Below, in pieces: positions 26,654 to 34,524 of a stretch of 41,002 nt of DNA. Position numbers and translations under genes: made by a program. The DNA lies in the IMG/VR virus record IMGVR_UViG_3300033148_007624, positions 1 through 41,002 of that record; one strand, written 5' to 3'. The notes under the pieces were generated by a model, which did not search any database, was not told where the DNA came from, and worked only from the letters and a program-made list of their open reading frames with translations. This DNA is from a virus. Position 1 is the stretch's first letter; every line of letters starts with the position of its first letter.

Positions 26654-27011
26654 AATAATTGACCTGGCTGAAATCAGGATATTTTTCGATATGGCTGAAA
26701 TCAGGATATTTTTCGATATCAAGCGAAAAGTGGTAAGCGATGAGGATGGAAACCGGACCGAAACATTTGAAACCAATGAAACGGTTCCGGTTGGTTTATC
26801 GTTCCGCGTTGAGGCGGGATCGATCGACGAAGAAAACAGGTTCACGGCGGCACCGACGGAACTATTGCGCCTGACAATGCCCGATTTCCCCGGAAAATCA
26901 ATCACGATTAAAAATATCCCGCCGGGTCTTGCAGAAAAATTCATGGAATTGAAACAGCGCCTGTTGGAGTTTTATATCCAGGCGACTAACCTGGACGCCG
27001 CAGTGGAATAA
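26610..27011 (+). CDS. Hypothetical protein with a tandem 9-residue duplication (133 aa)
   Basis: ATG 26610 follows the site AGGAAAC. Residues about 19-37 consist of two copies of an identical block (LAEIRIFFD MAEIRIFFD) due to an exact 27-bp tandem duplication at DNA level. The rest shows a beta domain (VPVGLSFRVEAGSIDEENRFTAAPTELLRLTMPDFPGKSITIKNIP) followed by a helix. No family is recognised. Confidence 0.6.
   Translation: MKIKLTETITPKPVEIIDLAEIRIFFDMAEIRIFFDIKRKVVSDEDGNRTETFETNETVPVGLSFRVEAGSIDEENRFTAAPTELLRLTMPDFPGKSITIKNIPPGLAEKFMELKQRLLEFYIQATNLDAAVE
26665..26718 (+). repeat. Exact 27-bp tandem duplication
   Basis: Two identical copies of a 27-base block beginning TGGCTGAAATC lie side by side (26665-26691 and 26692-26718), in frame, within the preceding hypothetical gene. 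Perfect identity points to a recent event or an assembly duplication. Confidence 0.85.
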
Positions 27012-27036
27012 TAAAAATACGCCTGCCGATCAACCC

Positions 27037-27060
27037 GGGGGTTACTGTCCCCCTTGTTAT
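27037..27060 (+). terminator. GC hairpin before the epimerase gene
   Basis: GGGGG (27037-27041) pairs with CCCCC (27049-27053) around a 7-base loop, followed by TTGTTAT. It is a short, weak terminator or leader structure at the end of the tail operon and before the sugar-modification pair. Confidence 0.4.
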
Positions 27061-27071
27061 GGAGACCGAAC

Positions 27072-28067
27072 ATGAGAATTCTTGTTACCGGCGGTGCCGG
27101 TTTTATAGGCACGCACCTATGCCGAAGGCTGATAAAAGACGGTCATGATCTCGCGATTGTCGATAATTTATTTGAGCGCAAGTGGGAAAAAAGAGAAAAC
27201 CTGCGCACTCTATTCGAGATCGCCGATTTACGATTTTATCAAAAAGATATTCGCGATTACGGCGGATTATTATCCGTGATTCACAGGTTTTCACCCGAGT
27301 GTGTGATTCATCTCGCCGCGCTTGCCGGTGTTCGCCGGTCATTCTCCGTCCCCGAACAATATACGGACGTAAATGTCACCGGAACCGCCCATATCCTCGA
27401 ACTTGCACGTGCAGGCCCCGATATCAAGCGCTTCGTTTTCGCTTCCTCAAGTTCGGTTTACGGCACGTCTGTCCGACTCCCGATGTCGGAATCAACGCAT
27501 GTTGTCGGTGCTTTATCGACATACGCGGCGACAAAAAAGGCCGGCGAAGATCTCTGTTACGTCTACTCGCAATTTTTCACAACCGTGTGCCTGCGATTTT
27601 TCACCGTCTACGGACCCGGCCAACGCTACGGCATGGCGATTGATCGCTTTTTCCGCCGTGCAATCAACGGCTGGGAAATCGAGATCTACGGAGATCCCCG
27701 CTCAACTCGCGATTACACATATATCGATGATATTGTCGACGGCATAACCGCATCGATCACGGCAGAAATGCCGAGCCGATTCAATGCGATTAATCTCGGT
27801 TCCGGTCGGGAGGTATCGCTTGCCGAATTGGTAGAGATGATAGGCGATATTTGTGGTCGCAAGTTGGATGTCCGTTGCATCGAGGCCCAACCGGGTGATG
27901 CGGGTAGAACGCTGGCCGATTTTGCGAAGGCGCGAAAAATCTTGGGATATGAACCGAAGACGGAAATAACCCGGGGATTGAAATGTATGTATGAGCGCAT
28001 AAAATTCGATAACCCGACCTCACGGGGTTTGACAAGAGAGGGAGCTTTACCGGTCGGCGATCGATGA
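27072..28067 (+). CDS. NAD-dependent nucleotide-sugar epimerase/dehydratase
   Basis: A 331-residue short-chain dehydrogenase of the extended (GalE/CapI) type that interconverts nucleotide sugars such as UDP-sugars in the cytoplasm. Seen: the NAD-binding TGGAGFIG (6-13), VIHLAALAGVRRS (78-90), the catalytic Ser strand FVFASSSSVYG and the YxxxK pair Y151/K155 in YAATKKAGE. LRFFTVYGPGQRYGMAIDRF is close to UDP-glucuronate 4-epimerase-like members, but substrate cannot be fixed from sequence. ATG 27072 is used; the upstream in-frame TTG is in a hairpin. It likely supplies sugars for the virion or host surface together with the transferases at 9339-13159. Confidence 0.85.
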   Translation: MRILVTGGAGFIGTHLCRRLIKDGHDLAIVDNLFERKWEKRENLRTLFEIADLRFYQKDIRDYGGLLSVIHRFSPECVIHLAALAGVRRSFSVPEQYTDVNVTGTAHILELARAGPDIKRFVFASSSSVYGTSVRLPMSESTHVVGALSTYAATKKAGEDLCYVYSQFFTTVCLRFFTVYGPGQRYGMAIDRFFRRAINGWEIEIYGDPRSTRDYTYIDDIVDGITASITAEMPSRFNAINLGSGREVSLAELVEMIGDICGRKLDVRCIEAQPGDAGRTLADFAKARKILGYEPKTEITRGLKCMYERIKFDNPTSRGLTREGALPVGDR

Positions 28068-28118
28068 GACCTCCCGTGGTGGGTTCTTCTCCCTGACCCA
28101 CAACCTGATCGCCGACCG
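28051..28118 (+). other. Long inverted repeat spanning the epimerase stop
   Basis: CGGTCGGCGATC (28051-28062) is perfectly complementary to GATCGCCGACCG (28107-28118). Inside lies a second stem GTGGGT (28079-28084) with ACCCAC (28096-28101). The left arm encodes the last residues of the epimerase. No U-run follows, so it is not a classical terminator; it may be an RNA processing or stability element or the scar of an inserted gene cassette. Confidence 0.6.
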
Positions 28119-28140
28119 ATAAAGAAAACATTACCTGAGG

Positions 28141-29130
28141 ATGCCGAAAATGCCGCGACCATATCAACCAACATGGATCAGAGGAAAACAATTACCGGGA
28201 ATACCGGGAAAAGATTATCAGCGTGATTGCGCCGACCGCTATGAAGAGATTAAAAAGGCGATAAGTTCGCTCGGATATACACGCCGCTTTACCGTGTTCG
28301 ACCTCGGAACCAACATGGGTTATTTCATGCTCCGCATATCCGAGGATTTCAACGCCTTTGTTGTCGGCGCGGACAAACAAAAACGCCTCAGGGATATTCT
28401 GAAACAAAACAAAAATCACAATGTCGCCTGGCTCCAGTTGCACTTATCCGCCGATCAATTATTTAAACTGTCGCAATGTGAAGTATTTGATATTGGCCTG
28501 GTGTTGGCCGTTGCACACCATTATGATAATCCGATTCGCGCGATCTCGGGAATGATACGGCTTTGCCGTAACCTTTTGATCGAAATCCCGATCGACGACC
28601 CGAACGCGAAGAACCCGGAGGGGCACAAAGACGTGTATAAATACGTCGATAACCGGGCCGTGCGTCTAGCGGAATTTCGATCCCACACGGGCGGCCGGCG
28701 CATTCTGTATCATCTCGACAACGGTCCGCGCGCCGAATTGATACAGCCGACGATGGATGCCGACATCCGTGGGGTCGATTGCAATGTAAAAGTGATCTTA
28801 TCGCCGCAAGCGGCCAAGTGCGTAATCGCCCGTCCCCAAAAGCCCGAAATGCGCGATTTCATACCCGGGATGAACCTGTGGAACATGCGACTGCTTAATG
28901 TCGGATATCCGGCGCTCGATCACCTGACAAAATTATATCTCAGAGCTATCGAGCCGGATGACCATGACGATGCGATGCCCTGGAATTACATTTTCGATGG
29001 ACGTCTTCATCGGATTGACGACGGGTTTAAAAGCGGCAAGAAAAGAGGCGCTCATCGGGGAAAGTTCGTTTGGAGAACCGGGAAATGGGACAAAAAGAGC
29101 TATGGGAGGCGAAATGAAATTTATACCTGA
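28141..29130 (+). CDS. SAM-dependent methyltransferase-like protein (329 aa)
   Basis: The class I methyltransferase core is at residues 45-150: FTVFDLGTNMGYFMLRIS (motif I), FVVGADKQKRLRDIL (acidic strand end) and VFDIGLVLAVAHHYDNPIRAISGMIRLCRNLLIEIPI. The second half is unassigned, with basic residues at the end. The likely acceptor is a sugar or small metabolite, by association with the epimerase in front. The start ATG 28141 follows CTGAGG; an ATG at 28150 is an alternative. Confidence 0.7.
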   Translation: MPKMPRPYQPTWIRGKQLPGIPGKDYQRDCADRYEEIKKAISSLGYTRRFTVFDLGTNMGYFMLRISEDFNAFVVGADKQKRLRDILKQNKNHNVAWLQLHLSADQLFKLSQCEVFDIGLVLAVAHHYDNPIRAISGMIRLCRNLLIEIPIDDPNAKNPEGHKDVYKYVDNRAVRLAEFRSHTGGRRILYHLDNGPRAELIQPTMDADIRGVDCNVKVILSPQAAKCVIARPQKPEMRDFIPGMNLWNMRLLNVGYPALDHLTKLYLRAIEPDDHDDAMPWNYIFDGRLHRIDDGFKSGKKRGAHRGKFVWRTGKWDKKSYGRRNEIYT

Positions 29131-29545
29131 CCCGGACATACACCCACGACAATGGCCGGAAGCCGTCATATATGCTGCGACAATATTCGGCGAGGCGCGC
29201 GGGGAATCGATTGAAGCAAAAGCAGCCGTGGCGCATATTGTGAAAAACCGCGTGCTTTCACCCGTGAAATGGTGGGGATCGACGTTTCGGGATGTGTGCC
29301 TGGCCTACAGGCAATTTTCCTCGTGGCACGATCACAACCGAGACGCGATGCTTTACCCGCTGGGGGAATCCCCTGACGCCTGGCTTGATTGCCTGTCGAT
29401 TGCAAACCTGATGATTCGATCCGATATACTGGCCGATCCCACACACGGTGCGACACACTACCATGATCGATCGATCGGGCGTCCTTCCGGATGGGATCGC
29501 ATGATCCTGACCGCAACGATCGGTCCTTTTGAATTTTACAAATAG
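29114..29545 (+). CDS. SleB-like cell wall hydrolase (endolysin)
   Basis: A 143-residue enzyme of the Hydrolase_2/SleB family, predicted lytic transglycosylase acting on peptidoglycan. Seen: YAATIFGEARGESIEAKAAVAHIVKNRV, with the catalytic Glu at FGE27, and the later metal/substrate motif HGATHYHD. ATG 29114 is chosen because GGGAGG precedes it by five bases; a larger frame upstream overlaps the methyltransferase and is not protein-like. No signal peptide is visible, so export depends on the holin encoded next. Confidence 0.85.
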   Translation: MKFIPDPDIHPRQWPEAVIYAATIFGEARGESIEAKAAVAHIVKNRVLSPVKWWGSTFRDVCLAYRQFSSWHDHNRDAMLYPLGESPDAWLDCLSIANLMIRSDILADPTHGATHYHDRSIGRPSGWDRMILTATIGPFEFYK

Positions 29546-29555
29546 GAGGCGAACA

Positions 29556-30128
29556 ATGAAAAAATTAAAGGAAATATTGTCTGCCGTTGCGCCGACAATC
29601 GCGAAAACCTTGGGCGGACCGCTGGCGGGAACCGGCGTTCAATTCCTGCTTGAAAAACTCGGTCTGTCGGAAAAAGCCGAGGGCAAAACGTTGGATGAAC
29701 GCGCTGAAATATTGGCGGGTGCGCTGGAAACAGCAACGCCCGATCAATTGATCCAATTGAGGAAAATCGAGGCGGAATTTGTTACGACGATGAGGCGCGC
29801 CGATATCGATGAAAAGAAAATCGATCAACTGAATACCGAGGGTGCACGCCAGATGTTCATCGCCACCCGTGACAAGACGCCGCGTCAAATCGCGATCCTC
29901 ACGTTTTCGATGTTCGTCGCGACCCTTGGTGTTTTATGCTTGTTTGCTGTCTATCGCGTATCGATTCCGGAGGCGGTGATGACTTTGCTCGGTGCCGTCG
30001 TCGGCGCATTGATGTCTCACATCAAACAGATCTCGCAATTCTATTTCGGCTCCTCGGCTTCGTCTGAACGTAAGACCGAAATTCTGTCCCATGAAATTCA
30101 ATCTCTGACCGGCGGGGTACGAAGATGA
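29556..30128 (+). CDS. GTA-type holin (190 aa)
   Basis: The C-terminal half contains two strong membrane-spanning segments (AILTFSMFVATLGVLCLFAVY and EAVMTLLGAVVGALMSHI) and the motif FIATRDKTPRQIAIL preceding them, the pattern of the 3TM holin family described in gene transfer agents. The N-terminus is helical and hydrophobic (VAPTIAKTLGGPLAGTGVQFLLEKLG). It has a GGAGG site and lies directly behind the endolysin. Confidence 0.78.
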   Translation: MKKLKEILSAVAPTIAKTLGGPLAGTGVQFLLEKLGLSEKAEGKTLDERAEILAGALETATPDQLIQLRKIEAEFVTTMRRADIDEKKIDQLNTEGARQMFIATRDKTPRQIAILTFSMFVATLGVLCLFAVYRVSIPEAVMTLLGAVVGALMSHIKQISQFYFGSSASSERKTEILSHEIQSLTGGVRR

Positions 30129-30412
30129 ACGGCAAGATTAATGGGAACGGAATCAAGCTCAACGTCCATACTCTCAAATCGTGGATGGAAATCATCACGA
30201 TGGTCGTTATTATCGCGCTTGCGTATGCAACGCTGAGCGCACAGATAACGCGTACCACCGAAACATTGACTGACGTAAAACAAGAGGTCCGGCGAAATTT
30301 CAACGAGCACGATAATTACATTACGCGCGAGGAAATGAAAACAATCATAGATGCGATCAATCAAAAACTTGATTTCCTGATAGACCAGATTCGGCGGGAG
30401 AAAAAGAAATGA
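30125..30412 (+). CDS. Spanin-like or accessory membrane lysis protein (95 aa)
   Basis: One membrane segment near the N-terminus (IITMVVIIALAYATLSA) followed by a long charged coiled coil (ETLTDVKQEVRRNFNEHDNYITREEMKTIIDAINQKLDFLIDQIRREKKK): the layout of inner-membrane spanins or lysis accessory proteins. It overlaps the holin stop and completes the lysis module. No outer-membrane partner is recognised. Confidence 0.55.
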   Translation: MNGKINGNGIKLNVHTLKSWMEIITMVVIIALAYATLSAQITRTTETLTDVKQEVRRNFNEHDNYITREEMKTIIDAINQKLDFLIDQIRREKKK

Positions 30413-31721
30413 GCAAATGCGTGAAATGCGGACGAGAGGCATATAATTTCGTTCGATCGCATCCGGAAATCCCGCGGAGTACCGATGCCCCGTTTGCGGG
30501 AAAAAGAAATATGCCGACAAACCGAGTAATCGCGGGCTTTCCTGTACGCACCATGAAGAAACGAAGGCGAGACGCGTTGAATCACGCAAAAAAAATCGCC
30601 AGGGTGATATTCCGGCCCCAAGAAAATTCGATCATATAAAATTCGAAGCCGGTGAAGATGACGCCATTCTTTCGCTCGAAAACGGCAGGATGATCAATTC
30701 GATCGAGGCGCTGATCGAGCGCCAAAAAATCGATTTCAATGTGTGGGAAATCGTCCACCAGCAACCCGTCCAAAAACCCCACCTGGTGCAATTATTCTCG
30801 ATCACGTTACGGCTGAAAAAGAAACAGGAATCGTTGGATTGGTTGAAGGTTCGCAAAACGGTTTTAGACGAGATTCGCACAGTAAAAAAGCCGAGAATCC
30901 CGAAAACAAAGACATCGCGGAAAGCCCGCCATGCACTTGAGTTGGGCTTGGCCGATGTCCACCTAGGAAAACTCGCCTTCCCAAAAGAAAATCACGGTCT
31001 CGACCATGCACGTAGCATCGTGGAAGATGTTGTGGATCATCTTTTCTCAAAGGTTGCCGATTATGATTTTCAGGAAATCATTTTGCCCTGGGGAAATGAT
31101 TTTTTTCATATCGACAATGATGAGGGCCAGACGACGCGAGGCACATATGTTGATCGCGATGCGCATAAGGAGGATATTTTCCGCACCGGGTTCGACCTGA
31201 CACAATATGTGATCCGGCGATCGCTTGAGATTGCGGAAAGGGTGCATGTAATTATCGTCGGCGGGAATCACGACAAAGAAATGATGTCGCGCCTGGGATC
31301 TGTTCTTGAGGCGTATTACCATGACGAGCCGCGTTTAAAAATCGATAACCGACCGCTGATGAGAAAATATCATTTATTCGGTCGTAATCTAATTGGGTAT
31401 TGCCACGGTTACCAAGAGCGAATCCGGGACCTGCCGCTTTTGATGCCGGTTGAAGCGGCCGACATGTGGGCAAAATCAGATTTCCGTGAATTCCATCTTG
31501 CACATCAACATCGGCAGGCCATTACCTCACCGCTTCACAGGCACCAAGAACTCGAAGAAAAGGGAGTTGTGCTTCGCTGGATCCCGTCGATCACGCCGGT
31601 CGATAGGTGGCATCATGATCACGGCTTCCTATCTATCCGTCGGGCGGTTGCGTTCGTATACGACCCGATGAACGGCCTTGACAGGATCTCGTTTTTCAAT
31701 ATCCCGATCAAGAGCGATTGA
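30409..31721 (+). CDS. Zinc-finger calcineurin-like metallophosphoesterase (frame break near start)
   Basis: The start MSKCVKCGREAYN gives a CxxC pair; the sequence loses sense in that frame (it would stop at 30639) but continues from about 30447 in the next frame as FRSIASGNPAEYRCPVCGKKKYADKPSNRGLSCTHHEETKARR, completing a zinc ribbon (CxxC, CxxC, CTHH), and then reads openly to 31721. A single missing base near 30440-30447 explains this. The main body is a phosphoesterase: LGLADVHLGKL, LPWGNDFFHID, VIIVGGNHDKE, IGYCHGYQE and FHLAHQHRQ carry the metal-binding Asp/His/Asn residues. The in-frame ATG at 30690 would lose the zinc ribbon. It is likely a DNA- or nucleotide-acting phosphoesterase. 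Confidence 0.78.
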
Positions 31722-31745
31722 AATAATAAATCCCTGAAATAATCT
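31718..31745 (+). promoter_or_regulatory. Candidate promoter of the early (recombination/replication) operon
   Basis: TTGAAA (31718-31723) and TAATCT (31740-31745) are separated by 16 bases, a fair sigma-70-type arrangement, just at the start of the only leader of this half. The leader (31722-31897) also contains a C-rich stretch and a second TAATCT near 31863. This is a consensus match only. Confidence 0.3.
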
Positions 31746-31897
31746 TTATACCCGCCTGCCTTCGAACCGACATCTTTTTTCCCGCCCCGATCGGAAAATC
31801 CCCGGGAAACACCCCGAAACAATCCCCATTCCCACCCGATTAGTGTCATATAAGTGTGTTAATCTAATGATTACAAGCTCCAGGGAAAGGGGGTGAC

Positions 31898-32086
31898 ATG
31901 ACTCTGAAGGAATTTATCGACCGGAGCGGCCTCAAGGGTCGCTTCATCGCACAGCGGCTCGGAATCAGCCGCTGCTACCTGTCTTTGATCAAAAACGGGC
32001 ACAGGCAGCCGTCTGCCGAACTCGCCCGTGCAATCCAAAACTTCGCCCGCGTTCGCGGGTACAACATCGACATCGGGGGTGACTGA
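31898..32086 (+). CDS. Small Cro/XRE-type DNA-binding protein (62 aa)
   Basis: GRFIAQRLGISRCYLSLIKNGHRQPSAELARAIQNFA is a helix-turn-helix of the XRE/Cro type covering most of the protein. It has a strong GGGGG-containing site and starts the early operon; TGATG overlap couples it to the ERF gene. It may autoregulate the leader, but no operator is proven. Confidence 0.7.
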   Translation: MTLKEFIDRSGLKGRFIAQRLGISRCYLSLIKNGHRQPSAELARAIQNFARVRGYNIDIGGD

Positions 32087-32850
32087 TGGCGCAAGAATCT
32101 AAGTGCCCGGCCGTGTACCCGGCCATTATATCCGTGATGGCGGATCTTGGAAAAGTCGGAATTTCCAAGGACCACAAGAATCAGATGCAGGGATATCGGT
32201 TTCGCGGAATCGACGACGTGTTGAATACGCTGAATCCGATTCTCGTGAAACACAAACTCTGCATCATCCCGCGATACAAAACGCGGGAAATACGTGAATA
32301 CAAATCAAAAAGCGGTGGAGATCTCTTCAACGTCGCGATCGAGGCTGAGTTTGATTTTGTGTCGGCTGTAGACGGATCGACACACACAGCTCGTCTTTTC
32401 GGCGAGGGGATGGATTCGTCCGACAAGGCCACCAACAAGGCCGAATCCGCCGCATTCAAGTACCTGTGTTTTCAGACCTTCTGTATCCCTACCGATGAAA
32501 TCCGGGATACGGATGCCGACAACGAGACACCGGAAACCGTCGGGCGGAAGAACCGGGAACCTGCAAAACCCCGCAAGACGAACGGCGTGACGGAAGATCA
32601 AAAGCGTTCTCTGGCGGAGATGGCAAAATCTGATTGTTCCGTTGTCGCTAATTACGTTAAGACGCTGGACGTTTCGCGTTTGAATAAAAGCGACGTCGAT
32701 AAAATCCTGAAACATGCCCGGGAAGAAATCCGGCGTTGGAAAATAGAACAAACACGCAAAGTAATTTCGCAAGCGGGCATAACCTTGGGCCCGGCAGGTA
32801 CGAAAGATGACACCACCGAAGGATTAACCGCCGATGACATCCCGTTCTAA
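32086..32850 (+). CDS. erf: ERF family single-strand annealing recombinase
   Basis: Residues 8-150 carry the ERF signature: VYPAIISVMADLGKVGISKDHKNQMQGYRFRGIDDVLNTLNPILVKHKLCIIPR, EFDFVSAVDGSTHTARLFGEGMDSSDKATNKAESAAFKYLCFQTFCIPT. Such proteins anneal complementary single strands in phage recombination and replication. The variable tail ends with DDIPF, the same tip as the phage SSB at 35659, which in SSBs recruits partner proteins. It overlaps both neighbours. Confidence 0.88.
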   Translation: MAQESKCPAVYPAIISVMADLGKVGISKDHKNQMQGYRFRGIDDVLNTLNPILVKHKLCIIPRYKTREIREYKSKSGGDLFNVAIEAEFDFVSAVDGSTHTARLFGEGMDSSDKATNKAESAAFKYLCFQTFCIPTDEIRDTDADNETPETVGRKNREPAKPRKTNGVTEDQKRSLAEMAKSDCSVVANYVKTLDVSRLNKSDVDKILKHAREEIRRWKIEQTRKVISQAGITLGPAGTKDDTTEGLTADDIPF

Positions 32851-33145
32851 ACCGTCGCAAAAGGAGCGTCTTTTTTGCATCCGCGAGTATGCACGGATGC
32901 TCGGTGCCGAGCAGATATTGATCCTGCGTTGTGGTTGTGCCCGCGTTGAGTGGAACACCGGGACAAAGCGAAATTATTTCTGTGACAAACACCGCTTTAA
33001 GTATCCGCGCTCATGTAGATGTGGATACGTTCAGAAATTGGTTAAGCTGACGGCGAGAGCGCAGAAGATCGGTGACATTCAGCGTGTCGCCGAACTTCGC
33101 GCAGAACGGGCGGCTCACAAATGTAAAGATGAGGGAGGGGAATAA
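32834..33145 (+). CDS. Cysteine-rich zinc-binding-like protein (103 aa)
   Basis: Conserved-looking CGCARVEWN, YFCDKHR and SCRCGY provide Cys/His pairs for one or two zinc sites, followed by a charged helix. The ATG lies 17 bases inside the ERF gene. It may bind nucleic acid in recombination; no family is recognised. Confidence 0.6.
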   Translation: MTSRSKPSQKERLFCIREYARMLGAEQILILRCGCARVEWNTGTKRNYFCDKHRFKYPRSCRCGYVQKLVKLTARAQKIGDIQRVAELRAERAAHKCKDEGGE

Positions 33146-33148
33146 ATA

Positions 33149-33691
33149 ATGGGAAACCTGGTTAAGATGAAAAATCTTGCTCTGTACGAGGTATCGGATC
33201 AGTTGATCGAGATCCAGAACGAACTGATAGAAAACGGCGGCGAACTAACCGAAGAAATCGAAGAAAGATTGACAAGGCTCGAAATGAAGTTTCGAGATAA
33301 GGCGGTCGGGATTTGTAAGGTTATCCGGTCAATGTCCGAAATGGCCTCTGCCATAAAGACGGAAGAGAATAGGCTGAAGAATCTCAGGCAGGCGCGCGAA
33401 AGATGTGTTGGGGGCCTGCGCGAATACCTGCGAAAGGAAATGTCGCGCCTGCGCATGAAAAAACTGGATACCGATTTGTTTCGCCTGTCGCGGCGTAAAA
33501 ACCCGGTCAAGGCGGAGCTCATCGATGAAGAAGCCGCGCTTGATGATTTTTTTATTGTGAAACGAACATTCAATTCCACGAAGGCGATGAAGCATTTGAA
33601 GGCCATAGGTCAATTGCCGGAAGAACCCGGTGATGAAACCGTTATTTTCGGTGTGAAATTGTCACGCGGGGAATCGTTGCAGATCAAATAG
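33149..33691 (+). CDS. Siphovirus Gp157-like protein
   Basis: A 180-residue protein of the Gp157 family: an N-terminal acidic coiled coil (LYEVSDQLIEIQNELIENGGELTEEIEERLTRLE), a central helix with RLKNLRQARERCVGGLREYLRKEM, and the C-terminal beta part FRLSRRKNPVKAELIDEEA...IFGVKLSRGESLQIK. It is usually found beside ERF-like and SSB genes, as here; in some phages it is linked to host restriction/immunity or recombination. Confidence 0.8.
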   Translation: MGNLVKMKNLALYEVSDQLIEIQNELIENGGELTEEIEERLTRLEMKFRDKAVGICKVIRSMSEMASAIKTEENRLKNLRQARERCVGGLREYLRKEMSRLRMKKLDTDLFRLSRRKNPVKAELIDEEAALDDFFIVKRTFNSTKAMKHLKAIGQLPEEPGDETVIFGVKLSRGESLQIK

Positions 33692-33701
33692 GGAGGAAAC
33701 A

Positions 33702-34232
33702 ATGGGAGAAAAAACTTTTGAAACATTGGATGAAATCGCCGATTACTCAATGGAAAAGTCAGGGAATATCGCCGGTGCAATGGTTGTGATGCAGGACGTT
33801 ATTTATAGTGCCGACGATCAATTAAGCTTGAAAATTTCAGATGCGCTCGTCAAGAGAGCCTGCTATGCAAGCTTGCACAAATCGATCAGGCGCAAGCGCG
33901 AAAAGATATTGTCGGCGAATCGGCAATATACGGGGACGGCCAAGCCCAGGCAGCTTCCCGACAGAAACGAGGAAGATAACGGACTGGATTTGTTGGCCGA
34001 CAGCATCATTTACGAATATCGGCTGGTGAACGGTAAAAAACTTGGTGACGCCATGTATCACGATGTCCGGGCCCAGTTGTCCGTCTATCACAGGACGTTG
34101 AGGGGCTGCGAGAAGAAAATGAAGTTTTTCGGTGAGATCACTAAACGCATGGAAGAGTATCGGCAAAAGAGGGTGCGCGAAGTCTTATCAGCGGAAGAAT
34201 TGGCATTGATCCAGGTAAAGGCCGGGATTTGA
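33702..34232 (+). CDS. Hypothetical protein upstream of repeat array 1 (176 aa)
   Basis: A soluble helical protein with a GGGAGG site. The segment SDALVKRACYASLHKSIRRKREKIL and the C-terminus (MKFFGEITKRMEEYRQKRVREVLSAEELALIQVKAGI) give little family information. Its stop codon TGA is inside the first partial repeat of array 1 (GGATTTGAGCCG at 34225-34236), so gene and array abut without any spacer. A functional link to the array system is possible but unproven. Confidence 0.6.
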   Translation: MGEKTFETLDEIADYSMEKSGNIAGAMVVMQDVIYSADDQLSLKISDALVKRACYASLHKSIRRKREKILSANRQYTGTAKPRQLPDRNEEDNGLDLLADSIIYEYRLVNGKKLGDAMYHDVRAQLSVYHRTLRGCEKKMKFFGEITKRMEEYRQKRVREVLSAEELALIQVKAGI

Positions 34233-34512
34233 GCCGCGTATCTAGTGTTACCCGTGGTGTTTGTGCCGTAAGATTTGGGCCGCCACCCTACTGTTACCCG
34301 CCAAGTCGGTGCCATAAGATTTGAGCCGAGGCCGCGGTGTTACCCGCAATGGTCATGCCGTAAGATTTGAGCCGTATCCCCGATGTTAACCGTATTGAAA
34401 ATGCCGCAAAATTTGGGCCGAAGGAAGGATGTTACCCAAGTCCTGTTTGCCGCAAGATTTGGGCCGATCCGGTGTTGTTAACCATAACCAAAGTGCCGTG
34501 ACACGATTTAAA
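34225..34512 (+). repeat. TIGR-like guide array 1 (six 46-bp units with paired 9-nt variable segments)
   Basis: After a partial repeat that includes the preceding stop codon, six units repeat at exactly 46 bp: 9 variable, TGTTACCCG-like 9-mer (starts 34246, 34292, 34338, 34384, 34430, 34476), 9 variable, and a 19-mer of consensus TGCCGTAAGATTTGGGCCG. Variable pairs: cgtatctag/tggtgtttg, ccaccctac/ccaagtcgg, aggccgcgg/caatggtca, tatccccga/tattgaaaa, aaggaagga/agtcctgtt, atccggtgt/taaccaaag. The last 19-mer is degenerate (34494 on). This is the layout of TIGR arrays (edge repeat, spacer A, loop repeat, spacer B), whose transcripts are cut to 36-nt guide RNAs. Direction of transcription is not proven. 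It is not a CRISPR array: spacers are far too short. Confidence 0.85.
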
Positions 34513-34524
34513 AGGGAGATGAAA

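Noticed and set aside
34429-34524. N-terminal extension of the tasA gene
   Set aside because: The extension is translated array DNA (ends of unit 5 and unit 6); the ATG at 34525 has a proper ribosome binding site.
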